Assembly: GCA_009602735.1 (NCBI GenBank) | Contig: WELA01010137.1 | Location: 116,040-180,039, forward strand | Length of the DNA: 64,000 nt | Source: Mesotaenium endlicherianum | Lineage: Eukaryota; Streptophyta; Zygnematophyceae; Zygnematales; Mesotaeniaceae | Reading direction: 5' to 3' | In this document: positions 55,745-64,000 of the stretch, piece after piece | How the letters are laid out: the number at the start of each line of letters is the position of its first letter | How positions within the stretch are numbered: position 1 is the stretch's first letter | Notes under the pieces: model-generated | Seen by the model: only the letters and a program-made list of their open reading frames with translations | The model's database searches: none | Told to the model about the DNA's origin: nothing | Position numbers and translations under genes: made by a program

Positions 55745-56463
55745 TGTAATGAATCAATATATTAGTAGATATACTATTCATTTAAATCTAATAGTTAATT
55801 AAGTTCAGCCTGCTGAACTTTAGTTAATAATCAATCTGCTGGACTTTACATAATTATCAGTTTAATGACTCGGCCGAAAGCAGCAGGCTGAAGTCAACTT
55901 AAGTCAGCTTGCTGACACATTCTTTGACAGCCAGCTGACTTCCGTGCTCGGTAGCAGCGAACTGCCTTGATATGCATCTAAGTACGACATGCTAGATGAA
56001 TGGCCAGATGACATCCCTATGATGGATGGCCATTCGGGATGATGGGAGATGGCGGTGGATTTGGTTAACCGAGGTCCTACCAACGTGGTTAACTCCCGGG
56101 TAGGCGGTGCCATCGCACTGACCGTTGAACAGTAAACTCATTCCATGTACATATGCTAGGCATTGCTCTCGAGTTCGGCATTCGGAAACGAGGCCAACTC
56201 TCTTGTACAGCTTACTGAGAGAACTCTGAATCCAAGGCGAGAAGCCATTGATACGCACTGTCTTCTAACCTTGCTTATGTATGAGTTTACTGATTTGCAT
56301 CATTGATGCTAGTTTACTCGCATTTGACTTACGAGTATTATTCCCTGCTAGTGTATTGTCCTTTGCCGTTTAACTAGTTAACGGAAATACCATAAAGATT
56401 ACTTGCTGATATAAAGATCTTTATTAATTGTTAATCGCCTATTTGGTAAGTCGATTCATTTCA
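55745..56463 (+). repeat. 5' LTR of element C
   Basis: 719 bp with terminal TG..CA. The phrase GTTCAGCYTGCTGAAC near its start is a short inverted repeat. The primer site TGGTATCGGAGC follows at 56465. Confidence 0.93.
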
Positions 56464-56497
56464 GTGGTATCGGAGCAGTTATCACAGTCTTCTTTGT

Positions 56498-57976
56498 ATG
56501 GTAAGGACAAGGTCTCAAACTAGCAACTCCCGAGACATGGAGAACCAGGATAACGAGAATGTCGAAAACCAGGCGGAAAGCCATGTAGCGGGAAACCGTA
56601 CCTATTCGGAAGCAGTAGCGGATACTGCAGCTAGGGAGGCTGCAGATGAGGCAGCTGCTATTGCCTCAGTCGCAGCTCAGCAAGCTGAGGAGGAGATAGC
56701 CAGACTAGAAGCTGAACAAGTAGCAAAGGCCGCTGAAGATATACAAAGGAGGGAAGGACAGCCAGCTGACGAGCGCACTGTTGAAGAACTTATGGCATCA
56801 AGGGCCAATGTTCTGAACCCACCTCCTGCCGTACAACTCAATGTACCCCTAGGTCAAATACGTGACCGGCTGAATGCGGCAGGAATTGCTGCTGCAGGAG
56901 CAAGAGGGATTGTTGAGGACACTACTCAGCGAGTAGATGCCAATGCTGCTGCTGCATTTGCTAATCTACCACCCCAAAATGTAGACTTGGGAGCATTGTT
57001 CGTTCAGATGCAGTCGCAAATGGCGACCATGTATCAGTCCCAGCAGGAGGACAAAAGAATCATAATGTCCCTACTCCGGGACAGAGACCAACTGGGGTCT
57101 CACACCACTAGTGGTGGTGGCCGAGGGCCTAGTAAGCCCAAGCCGAAACCTCCCCAGGACTATGATCCTGAGGGAAACAGAAAATATTACCTGATCAAGT
57201 TTCTCGCGGATGTTGAGCAGTGGCTGGAGAACTACCCAGAACTGCAAGATTACGAGAAGGTCAGGCACACCGGTGCGCTACTGAAAGGCAGTGCCGCAGA
57301 CTGGTGGCTTTACTGGAAGGAAGAGCGTAAGGCTCGGCAACTCGGTGACCCTACGTGGGTAGAGTTTGTCGAGAAGTTGCATGAGAAGTTTGATGTCATC
57401 AACCAGCAGGAGAAAGCTATCTATGCGATGATCTCCCTGACACTGAAGCAGACCACTTCAGTTGCTGAGTTTGCTCAAAAGTTCCAAGAGAACATGATGA
57501 AGCAGCCTGATTTGCCAGAACGGTATAGGATAGCATACTTCAGGTATGGCTTGAAATCCGAGGTCTCTGGTCATTTTGCTGAGAAAAAGTATGAGAAACT
57601 GGCTGACTTGATCCAGGATGCTGACGCCTGGGATCAGCAGCAGTTCAATCACAAGCGCCAGAGTAACGCTTTGGTGTCTAAGATTGTCAAAAAGCCCCAC
57701 GGTTCCTACAATGCAGTTGAAGGAGACCAGGCTGAGGATAATCAGGGTGATGAATATGAGTATGAGTACAATGCTATTCAGTCTAGAGGTAGAGGTGGTC
57801 CCTCTCGAGGTGGCTATGGAAGGGGTGGTGGTAGGACTAAGCCGAGACCAGCCTCAGCAAAATCTACTTGCTACCATTGTCAGCAGAAAGGCCACTACAG
57901 AGAACAGTGTCCGGTCAAGCACCTGCCTAAGGTCGAGAGAAAAGACCAGCCTTTAAAAGACAGCAACAGTCAGTAA
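56498..57976 (+). CDS. Element C gag
   Basis: 492 aa. The N third is Ala/Glu-rich and predicted helical ([20 protein letters not shown]). The Ty3-type gag core includes [20 protein letters not shown] and [21 protein letters not shown] Gly/Arg stretch ([18 protein letters not shown]) precedes one CCHC knuckle ([14 protein letters not shown]). It would form the particle shell. The pol frame follows in a different frame with a short overlap, as in elements known to use frameshifting. Confidence 0.93.
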   Translation: MVRTRSQTSNSRDMENQDNENVENQAESHVAGNRTYSEAVADTAAREAADEAAAIASVAAQQAEEEIARLEAEQVAKAAEDIQRREGQPADERTVEELMASRANVLNPPPAVQLNVPLGQIRDRLNAAGIAAAGARGIVEDTTQRVDANAAAAFANLPPQNVDLGALFVQMQSQMATMYQSQQEDKRIIMSLLRDRDQLGSHTTSGGGRGPSKPKPKPPQDYDPEGNRKYYLIKFLADVEQWLENYPELQDYEKVRHTGALLKGSAADWWLYWKEERKARQLGDPTWVEFVEKLHEKFDVINQQEKAIYAMISLTLKQTTSVAEFAQKFQENMMKQPDLPERYRIAYFRYGLKSEVSGHFAEKKYEKLADLIQDADAWDQQQFNHKRQSNALVSKIVKKPHGSYNAVEGDQAEDNQGDEYEYEYNAIQSRGRGGPSRGGYGRGGGRTKPRPASAKSTCYHCQQKGHYREQCPVKHLPKVERKDQPLKDSNSQ

Positions 57977-58044
57977 TCCAGTCTACTGACTGTGAGGATG
58001 CTAGAGATAGTGAGTCGTCACTAGCTGCCCTCGTAGCAGGTATT

Positions 58045-61000
58045 ATGGGTCCTGCTGAACTGGATTCACTATGCATGCCTGACAACCAGATAAAGGAGAC
58101 CATCAGCAATATAGACGTCCAGAGAGTGCACACTCTGGATGCTCTTGTTCCACCTGATGTCCAACATTTCTTTGCTACGTCAGGAGAACAATGCGAAAGT
58201 CAGGAAAAGACAGTCCCCCCTATCCTACTGCATTGCATGATTGCAGGTAGGAAGGTGAGGGCATTTGTTGACGGAGGGGCGTCACATACTTTTATCCACA
58301 AGGACTTAGTTAAGCGGCTAAGGCTGCCTACTGTCACCCAAGGGAATAGAAAAATATTCCTTGGAGATGCCTCAAGTATCCCGGGAGGAGTTATAACCAA
58401 GCCTATTGAGGTCCAGTTAGGTTCTGGCATTGCAGTTCTAACTGAAACGCTTACATTTGAGGTACTCAACACTGGCTTTTATGATCTCGTGCTAGGCAGG
58501 TCCTGGCTTAATAGACATCAAGCTGAAGTGTGTTGGAGCAGAGGTACAGTTAAAGTGAGAGGAGCCAGTGATGGGCAGACTGACTTGGCACCCACCAGTG
58601 CTCTTCCTCTTGTCCTGTGTGGATGGCAAATGAAGGAAAAGAAGAGGCTTCCAGAAGGATGCAAGTTGCTGAATGCAATGGAGTTCGTCAAAAGCTGGAA
58701 CCAGAAGGAAGACAGAATGTTCTGTCTGCTGCTAAGAGAGGTACCTCCTCAACCTGAAGAAGTGGTTGAGAAAAAGGTACACCCTCCGGAACACCCTACT
58801 GCTGCAAACATTGTTGCTCAGTACACGGATGTGTTTAATATGCCTCCAGGACTACCCCCTAAGCGGGAAGTAGATCATAGGATTGATTTATTACCTGGTA
58901 GCCAGCCACCCTGGCAACGCACGTATGGCTTGTCTTATTTGGAGAGTGAGGAGTTGAAAACACAGATTGCAGAGCTGGAGGAAAATGGTTACATTTCTCC
59001 CAGTAAATCACCGTACGGCGCACCTATCCTATTTGTTAAGAAAAAGGATGGCAGTATGCGGATGTGTGTGGATTACAGAGCCCTGAACAGAATTACAGTA
59101 AAGAACAAGTATGCTTTACCCAGAATCGAGGACTTGCTTGATACCCTGTCTGGCGCTAAGGTGTTCAGTAAGATAGATCTCAAGAGTGGTTATCATCAAA
59201 TCAGAATTGCTGAGGGGGATGAACACAAGACTGCTTTCCGCACACGTTATGGACACTATGAGTTCAACGTGATGCCATTTGGACTGACTAATGCTCCTGC
59301 TACCTTTATGGGTGCTATGAATGACATTTTCAGACCTTATTTGGATAAGTTTGTGCAAGTTTTCCTGGATGATATTTTAATTTTCTCTAAAGATGAAGCT
59401 CAGCACACTGAACACTTAAAGAAAGTGCTGGACACTCTGCGGAAAAATCACTTGTATGCTAAAATGAGCAAGTGTGATTTCTTTAAGGAAAGTATTGAAT
59501 TCTTAGGCCACGTTGTCAGTAAAGAGGGCATCAGTGTGGATCCTAAGAAAGTCCAGACCATAAGGGACTGGCCAGTACCACAGTCTGTCTCTGAAGTTAG
59601 ATCCTTCCTCGGGTTGGCTAACTACTATAGGAGATTTATTGAGAATTATTCCACAAAGGCCAGTAAACTGACTGACCTTACTAAGAAAGACATCGGGTAT
59701 GTGTGGGGGGAAGAGCAGCAGGCTGCCTTCCAGACCCTTAAAGATGCCCTTTGTTCTGCCCCAGTGCTAGCCGTGTATGACCCCAGCAAACCGGTGCAGG
59801 TGGTTACTGATGCCTCTGATTTTGCCATGGGTGCTATTTTGTTGCAGCCTGCTGACAAAACCACAAAGGATGGTAAGGTACGGCAGGAGTGGCATCCTGT
59901 GTTGTATGAGTCTATGAAATTTAATCCAGCGGAGATTAATTACTCAGTGCATGATAAAGAGCTGCTAGCTATCATTCATGTACTCAAACAGTGGAGAGCA
60001 TACTTACATGGTAAAGCTTTTAAGGTGATTACAGATCATCTAGCTCTGACCCACTTTCAGAAGAAGTCCAAGCTGTCGAGGAGGGAGAACCGCTGGAGCC
60101 AGATGCTGGAGCAGTTCCAAGTCCAGATCGACTACAAACCAGGGAAGTTGAATCCTGCTGATGCACTCTCTAGAAGACCTGACTTGCAAGAAAGGAACTT
60201 TAGTCAGCATGCTGTAGATAAAGTCCTGTGTGCACTCACTTCACTAAAGGTGAAAAAGTCCTTCCTTGAACAACTTAGGAAAGCCTACCTTTCTGACCCA
60301 ACATTTGAGCCCAGCCCCACTACTGGTATGTGTCGTGCTACCGCACTCGGGTATAAGCTCAAGGGAGGGGTCTGGGTGACTGAAACCACTTCAGGCAGGC
60401 TGAAGCTGGTCATTCCTAATAATTTGGAAATAAGGTCTCTCTTACTGAGTCAAGCTCATGACAGTCTCCTGGGTGGACATTTGGGGCAGGCCAAAACTGT
60501 TGGCAAACTGGCAAAACATTATCATTGGGAGGGGTTACCCCGGGAGGTCTTGAAATATGTCAAGTCCTGTGACCAGTGTCAGAGAAATAAGTCTCGGCAC
60601 ACACCACCCGGAGGTCTCTTGCAACCGCTACCCATCCCAGCGGGACGCTGGGAAACTATATCCATGGACTGGGTGGTCTCACTACCAAGAACTGCCAACG
60701 GGCATGATTCAATACTGGTAGTCGTGGATAAACTGACAAAAATGGTCATTTTTATCCCCACAACTGTCAAAGTGACTGCACTCGAAACAGCGAGACAGTT
60801 TTACAACCATGTAGTATGCCAACATGGGCTCCCTTCTAATATCATCTCAGACAGAGACTCAAAATTCACCTCTAAGTTCTGGAGAGCTTTAATGGGGTTA
60901 ATGGGAGTCAAACAGCTGCTCAGCACAGCAAACCACCCTCAGACTGATGGGCAGACTGAAAGAACTAACCGAGTTCTGCAGGAGGTGCTGAGAGCATATA

Positions 61001-61761
61001 TTAACCAAAAACAAGATAATTGGGATGACCTGTTGCCTCAAATTCAGTTTGCGGTCAACAGTGCGGTGCACGCGTCAACGGGCAAAACTCCTTTTGAACT
61101 CAGCCTGGGTAGAGTCCCTAAGTCTCCTCTAGATGTGCTAGGGGAATCTTTAACTCACCCTGAAGGGATTGACAACCCGGTCTCCCTCCAGTTAACTCAG
61201 GAGTTTGCTGACACCCTGTCAGAAGTCCAACGAAACTTGCACACGGCCCAAGAAAACCAACAAAAATACGCTAATCAACACCGTCGGGAACTGACATTTT
61301 CCAAGGGGGATTTAGTCAAACTGCATTCTCAGCACCTGTACCTCCCTGGTGTGGTCAAGAAAAAGCTTGGCCCTGTCTGGGTCGGTCCATATTCGGTGGT
61401 CCGTCGTGTCGGTCAGAATGCTTACAAACTGAACATGTCAGCTGAATACAAGGGGCACCCGGTCTTTAATGTCTCCTTCCTGGAACCGTACATCAAAGGT
61501 GATACACTGTTCACAGGTCGGTTCCCTGTCCAACCGGGACCGGTCCCCGCTGTCCGGGACGGCGACCCTGAGGAATATGAGGTCGATGAGATTTTAGACG
61601 CTCGCTCGGTCCGTCGATCGTCTAAATATGTCATGAAATACCTCATTCGATGGAAGGGTTACGATGCCTCTGGGGACACTTGGGAGTTTAAGGACCACTT
61701 GACCAATGCCAAAGGGGCGTTGACACGGTTCCACCTTCGGGCCGCTGGAGTCCCTCCATAA
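58045..61761 (+). CDS. Element C pol (protease, RT, RNase H, integrase, chromodomain)
   Basis: At least 1238 aa. Protease ([19 protein letters not shown]), RT ([34 protein letters not shown]), RNase H ([36 protein letters not shown]), integrase finger ([10 protein letters not shown]) and core ([40 protein letters not shown]), and a chromodomain ([30 protein letters not shown]). It is chromovirus-type but only distantly similar to A and B. Confidence 0.95.
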   Translation: MGPAELDSLCMPDNQIKETISNIDVQRVHTLDALVPPDVQHFFATSGEQCESQEKTVPPILLHCMIAGRKVRAFVDGGASHTFIHKDLVKRLRLPTVTQGNRKIFLGDASSIPGGVITKPIEVQLGSGIAVLTETLTFEVLNTGFYDLVLGRSWLNRHQAEVCWSRGTVKVRGASDGQTDLAPTSALPLVLCGWQMKEKKRLPEGCKLLNAMEFVKSWNQKEDRMFCLLLREVPPQPEEVVEKKVHPPEHPTAANIVAQYTDVFNMPPGLPPKREVDHRIDLLPGSQPPWQRTYGLSYLESEELKTQIAELEENGYISPSKSPYGAPILFVKKKDGSMRMCVDYRALNRITVKNKYALPRIEDLLDTLSGAKVFSKIDLKSGYHQIRIAEGDEHKTAFRTRYGHYEFNVMPFGLTNAPATFMGAMNDIFRPYLDKFVQVFLDDILIFSKDEAQHTEHLKKVLDTLRKNHLYAKMSKCDFFKESIEFLGHVVSKEGISVDPKKVQTIRDWPVPQSVSEVRSFLGLANYYRRFIENYSTKASKLTDLTKKDIGYVWGEEQQAAFQTLKDALCSAPVLAVYDPSKPVQVVTDASDFAMGAILLQPADKTTKDGKVRQEWHPVLYESMKFNPAEINYSVHDKELLAIIHVLKQWRAYLHGKAFKVITDHLALTHFQKKSKLSRRENRWSQMLEQFQVQIDYKPGKLNPADALSRRPDLQERNFSQHAVDKVLCALTSLKVKKSFLEQLRKAYLSDPTFEPSPTTGMCRATALGYKLKGGVWVTETTSGRLKLVIPNNLEIRSLLLSQAHDSLLGGHLGQAKTVGKLAKHYHWEGLPREVLKYVKSCDQCQRNKSRHTPPGGLLQPLPIPAGRWETISMDWVVSLPRTANGHDSILVVVDKLTKMVIFIPTTVKVTALETARQFYNHVVCQHGLPSNIISDRDSKFTSKFWRALMGLMGVKQLLSTANHPQTDGQTERTNRVLQEVLRAYINQKQDNWDDLLPQIQFAVNSAVHASTGKTPFELSLGRVPKSPLDVLGESLTHPEGIDNPVSLQLTQEFADTLSEVQRNLHTAQENQQKYANQHRRELTFSKGDLVKLHSQHLYLPGVVKKKLGPVWVGPYSVVRRVGQNAYKLNMSAEYKGHPVFNVSFLEPYIKGDTLFTGRFPVQPGPVPAVRDGDPEEYEVDEILDARSVRRSSKYVMKYLIRWKGYDASGDTWEFKDHLTNAKGALTRFHLRAAGVPP

Positions 61762-62028
61762 CTGTCATTTCAGTTGACACGGGAAGGTGACAGGCGGTCC
61801 TGTCTCCATTTAAGTTGGAGGGGAAAATATATGACAGTTAGTGAGCGAGAGCGATAAAAACACACTCATACGTTTATGTGTAGCGCATCGCAACTACGTC
61901 AACTTTTAGCAATCATCCTGTAAGGTAAACAGCAGCGAAGCCACTATACTAAATACTAACATACTTCCTGCAATCCCTATGACAAAGGTCCATATCCTAC
62001 TAACTTGTGCCCTGGTTACATGTGCAGG
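61762..62028 (+). promoter_or_regulatory. Spacer before the third frame with branch-site and acceptor match
   Basis: After the pol stop come 0.27 kb of non-coding DNA. TACTAAC, the consensus intron branch site, is at 61998-62004. A CAG follows at 62025-62027, preceded by TTACATGTG, and one base later is the ATG of the third frame. The spacing of 23 bases fits a splice acceptor, so a spliced subgenomic RNA is plausible, as retroviruses use for env. Confidence 0.5.
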
Positions 62029-63705
62029 ATGGCGCCCACCACACAAAAGGAGGACAGAAAGCGCAAGGCAGAAGAAGCCAGGAGGACAATGGAGCAATAC
62101 CAGAAGGAGCTGGCGGCGACGTCCCTCACCAGGAGAGAACAAGAAAGGGTCCGCAAGCAACAAGAGGCGGCAGAAGAGGCACAGAGGAAGAAGGATCAGG
62201 AAGCGGAAAACCTCAGGAAGGCTGAGGAGGAGAGACAGAAGAAACAGCAAGAAGAAGCGGCAGCGGCAGAAGAGGAGAAAAGGAAAAAGATTCAAGCGGA
62301 CAGACAGAAGAGCTTGGCCACTTACAGGTATACTGTGGTGGGTGGCCAAAACTTCGATAACCTGAAGGAAGCATTGCTGGCAGCCCAGGAGATCAACAGG
62401 CTGGAACAGACAACACTGCTACAGAAGGAAGGAGCTACAGCACTGGACAGGTACATCGAGACACACACCGGCGTGGTCCTTTACGAAGATTATGCTAAGA
62501 TGGTGGGCTATACAGCAGAGCAGGCCCGGTATCTCGCAGATGATTCAGAGGACAAGCCGGTCCCCATACCGGGAATAGTGGGAGATCAGAGACTCATCCG
62601 GATGGTGAGCATGCGGCCCGATAGCTTTAAGGATACGGTATTCTACCTCACACTCCTGCCAGCTTACAATGAAGTTGAGAGAAGGAGCTGGGAGTACTTG
62701 GCCAGGGAAGCAGGACAGCAGATGTTCTCTCCCCACTGGTTCCCGTGTAAACTGAGGAAGGCTGAGCACGGACCCCAGTACTACCAGCAGCCAACAGACT
62801 GGAGGTGGATGACCGTCACAAATAAGAAGCAGGAGTGTGACCGAGCCCAACCGGATGACTTCCACTATGGCCTAGACGGCTATCTCATCCTACCACCTCA
62901 CATTGCCCCTTGGGACCCCAGGCTGAATGGATGCCTGAGCAATATGAATGCAGAGACCAAGGAACATAGGAGGAGGGGAAGAGAGTACTTCTCTAAGGGA
63001 AAGCATGCCTTTGTCAAATGGGCAAAGAATGCAGGCCGGATAGATATCAGTAGGCTGAAGGCCAAGCAACCTCCAGCGCGCCCTAAGAAAGGGAGGTCGG
63101 TAGACTACTCCATGTCTACTAGGGAGCAGGACGACTTAGTGGACGAGACCCCTACTCTCTCCGAGGAGGAGGATGAGGAGGATGAGGAAGAAGAACAAGG
63201 CAGAGGAGAAGCATCAGCAGCAGGTACTCAGGATACCCAGGGACAGGCAGTGGCACTTCCTAAAGAACCACGATCAGGTGTGTGGAATGTGATCCCCGTT
63301 ATGGCGACAACTGGACCCCGCGCTCGCTCCCCCAGCCCACCTGCCCAAGCAGGGGAAGAAGCTGATCTGACTGTACTGGGCAGCAGACACAGACAGAAAT
63401 CCCCAGAGGACAGGGGTGCCAGAAGAGGGACACGCGGGTGGGCCAGAGGTATGCCAGCCTCCCCCTCCGCTCAGGGGCATGTACCTCTAGCCAATGTATT
63501 TCAGCATCCTACTGGAATGCCTGTCTATGTGGGAATCAACACCCAAGTGGTTGAAGAGCAGGCCACCATCCTCCGTTCTCCTCGAGGGCCAACTTTAGAG
63601 CAAACAGGGTTCTTTAGAAGGCCAGCTGACAGACCTAGAGGGCTGTCCAGATCTAGGTCCAGATCTCCGTCTCCTGATTCTGAAGCCCCAGGAACAACCC
63701 CTTAA
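62029..63705 (+). CDS. Element C third reading frame, unknown function
   Basis: 558 aa from the ATG at 62029 (an in-frame ATG also lies at 62020), same strand as pol, ending 113 bp before the right LTR. No family is recognised. Residues 1-100 are charged and heptad-like (KRKAEEARRTMEQYQKELAA; ENLRKAEEERQKKQQEEAAA), a likely coiled coil. A more globular middle has TYRYTVVGGQNFDNLKEALL, LYEDYAKMVGYTAEQARYLA and WEYLAREAGQQMFSPHWFPC. An acidic run (LSEEEDEEDEEEEQ) is next, then a Pro/Arg/Ser tail ending RGLSRSRSRSPSPDSEAPG. I see no signal peptide or membrane span, so an envelope role is unlikely; RS and acidic parts suggest nucleic-acid or nuclear-protein contacts. A captured host gene is possible. 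Confidence 0.85.
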   Translation: MAPTTQKEDRKRKAEEARRTMEQYQKELAATSLTRREQERVRKQQEAAEEAQRKKDQEAENLRKAEEERQKKQQEEAAAAEEEKRKKIQADRQKSLATYRYTVVGGQNFDNLKEALLAAQEINRLEQTTLLQKEGATALDRYIETHTGVVLYEDYAKMVGYTAEQARYLADDSEDKPVPIPGIVGDQRLIRMVSMRPDSFKDTVFYLTLLPAYNEVERRSWEYLAREAGQQMFSPHWFPCKLRKAEHGPQYYQQPTDWRWMTVTNKKQECDRAQPDDFHYGLDGYLILPPHIAPWDPRLNGCLSNMNAETKEHRRRGREYFSKGKHAFVKWAKNAGRIDISRLKAKQPPARPKKGRSVDYSMSTREQDDLVDETPTLSEEEDEEDEEEEQGRGEASAAGTQDTQGQAVALPKEPRSGVWNVIPVMATTGPRARSPSPPAQAGEEADLTVLGSRHRQKSPEDRGARRGTRGWARGMPASPSAQGHVPLANVFQHPTGMPVYVGINTQVVEEQATILRSPRGPTLEQTGFFRRPADRPRGLSRSRSRSPSPDSEAPGTTP

Positions 63706-63818
63706 GGTGACACGCTGAAGAGGCAGTCAGTAAGGGAGGCTGGTCAGGTTCAGTTCCCTTATTTAAAATTTCTGCAGTTTAATGTTGTCGAGGCGACAAC
63801 AAGTTAAGTTGGAGGGAT

Positions 63819-64000
63819 TGTAATGAATCAGTATATTAGTGGATATAATATTCATTTAAATATAATAGTTAATTAAGTTCAGCCTGCTGAACTTTAGTTA
63901 ATAGTCAGTCTGCTGGACTTTACATAATTATCAGTTTAATGACTCAGCCGGAAGCAGCAGGCTGAAGTCAACTTAAGTCAGCTTGCTGACACATTCTTTG
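63819..64000 (+). repeat. 3' LTR of element C, cut by window end
   Basis: Begins TGTAATGAATC after a purine-rich tract (AAGTTGGAGGGAT) and matches the first 182 bp of the left LTR with about eight differences. The remainder and the target duplication lie outside the window. Confidence 0.93.

Larger units (their letters stand above)
55745..64000 (+). mobile_element. Ty3/gypsy chromovirus C with a third reading frame, cut by window end
   Basis: LTR retrotransposon on the plus strand. Left LTR 55745-56463 (719 bp, TGTAATGAATC to GATTCATTTCA), primer site 56465-56476, gag, pol with chromodomain, a third frame, a purine-rich tract before 63819, and the first 182 bp of the right LTR. The visible LTR parts differ at about eight of 182 positions, so it is older than A. 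The frames seen are open and the element looks whole as far as the window shows. It inserted into an LTR fragment of its own family. Confidence 0.93.

Noticed and set aside
62029-63705. Third frame of element C as a retroviral envelope gene
   Set aside because: Position fits, but there is no signal peptide, membrane span or cysteine pattern.
1-64000. tRNA, rRNA or CRISPR arrays
   Set aside because: No cloverleaf, rRNA-like conserved block or regularly spaced direct repeat was recognised by reading; a dedicated scan could still find a tRNA.

Overview
This is nuclear DNA of a streptophyte green lineage, most likely a charophyte alga. The reasons are spliced genes with GT-AG introns, GC-rich exons in AT-richer spacers, a plant-type sucrose transporter, a chloroplast FAD4-type desaturase, an FPA-type RRM/SPOC protein, a MAG2/RINT1 protein and a myosin XI tail exon. 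The species cannot be fixed from the sequence. Four single N characters (394, 17104, 51025, 51504) look like assembly joins.

Layout 1-38 kb, host genes. In order: the 3' part of cytosolic prolyl-tRNA synthetase (+, 22-2560); a sucrose transporter (-, 3740-7537, 8 coding exons); a MAG2/RINT1 vesicle-tethering protein (+, 8436-11725); a DHH/DHHA1 phosphoesterase-like protein (-, 12632-15844, 7 exons); an isolated myosin XI cargo-domain exon (+, 17574-17900); a poorly understood 3 kb stretch; an FPA-like protein (-, 21143-26725, 6 exons); ribosomal stalk protein P2 (+, 27730-29205, 3 exons); Elongator subunit 6 (-, 30088-31480); the snoRNP core protein NOP56 (+, 32075-35765, 9 exons, the first only the ATG); and intronless FAD4 (-, 36498-37523). 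For the multi-exon genes placed exon by exon, the exon lengths sum to whole codons, which supports the models. Several genes serve translation or RNA: ProRS, P2, ELP6 and NOP56, with ELP6 and NOP56 sharing one divergent promoter region.

Layout 38-64 kb, retroelements. A whole-looking Ty3/gypsy chromovirus (A, -, 39024-45703, 5-bp target duplication ACAAC) faces a broken close relative (B, +, 46969-53410, duplication CCGGC), making a large inverted repeat. A third, different chromovirus (C, +, from 55745 past the window end) sits inside inverted LTR relics of its own family. It carries a long third reading frame between pol and the right LTR.

Most notable: (1) the third frame of element C, with a coiled-coil start and an acidic and Arg/Ser-rich end, preceded by a branch-site and acceptor match; (2) a long near-perfect hairpin in the last NOP56 intron, resembling a microRNA precursor; (3) introns of the ProRS gene, and the flank of the myosin exon, that appear to be built from decayed tandem copies of the adjoining exon-intron edges; (4) a block of flanking host DNA repeated between two Ns inside element B, which suggests misassembly. 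No tRNA, rRNA or CRISPR was recognised.
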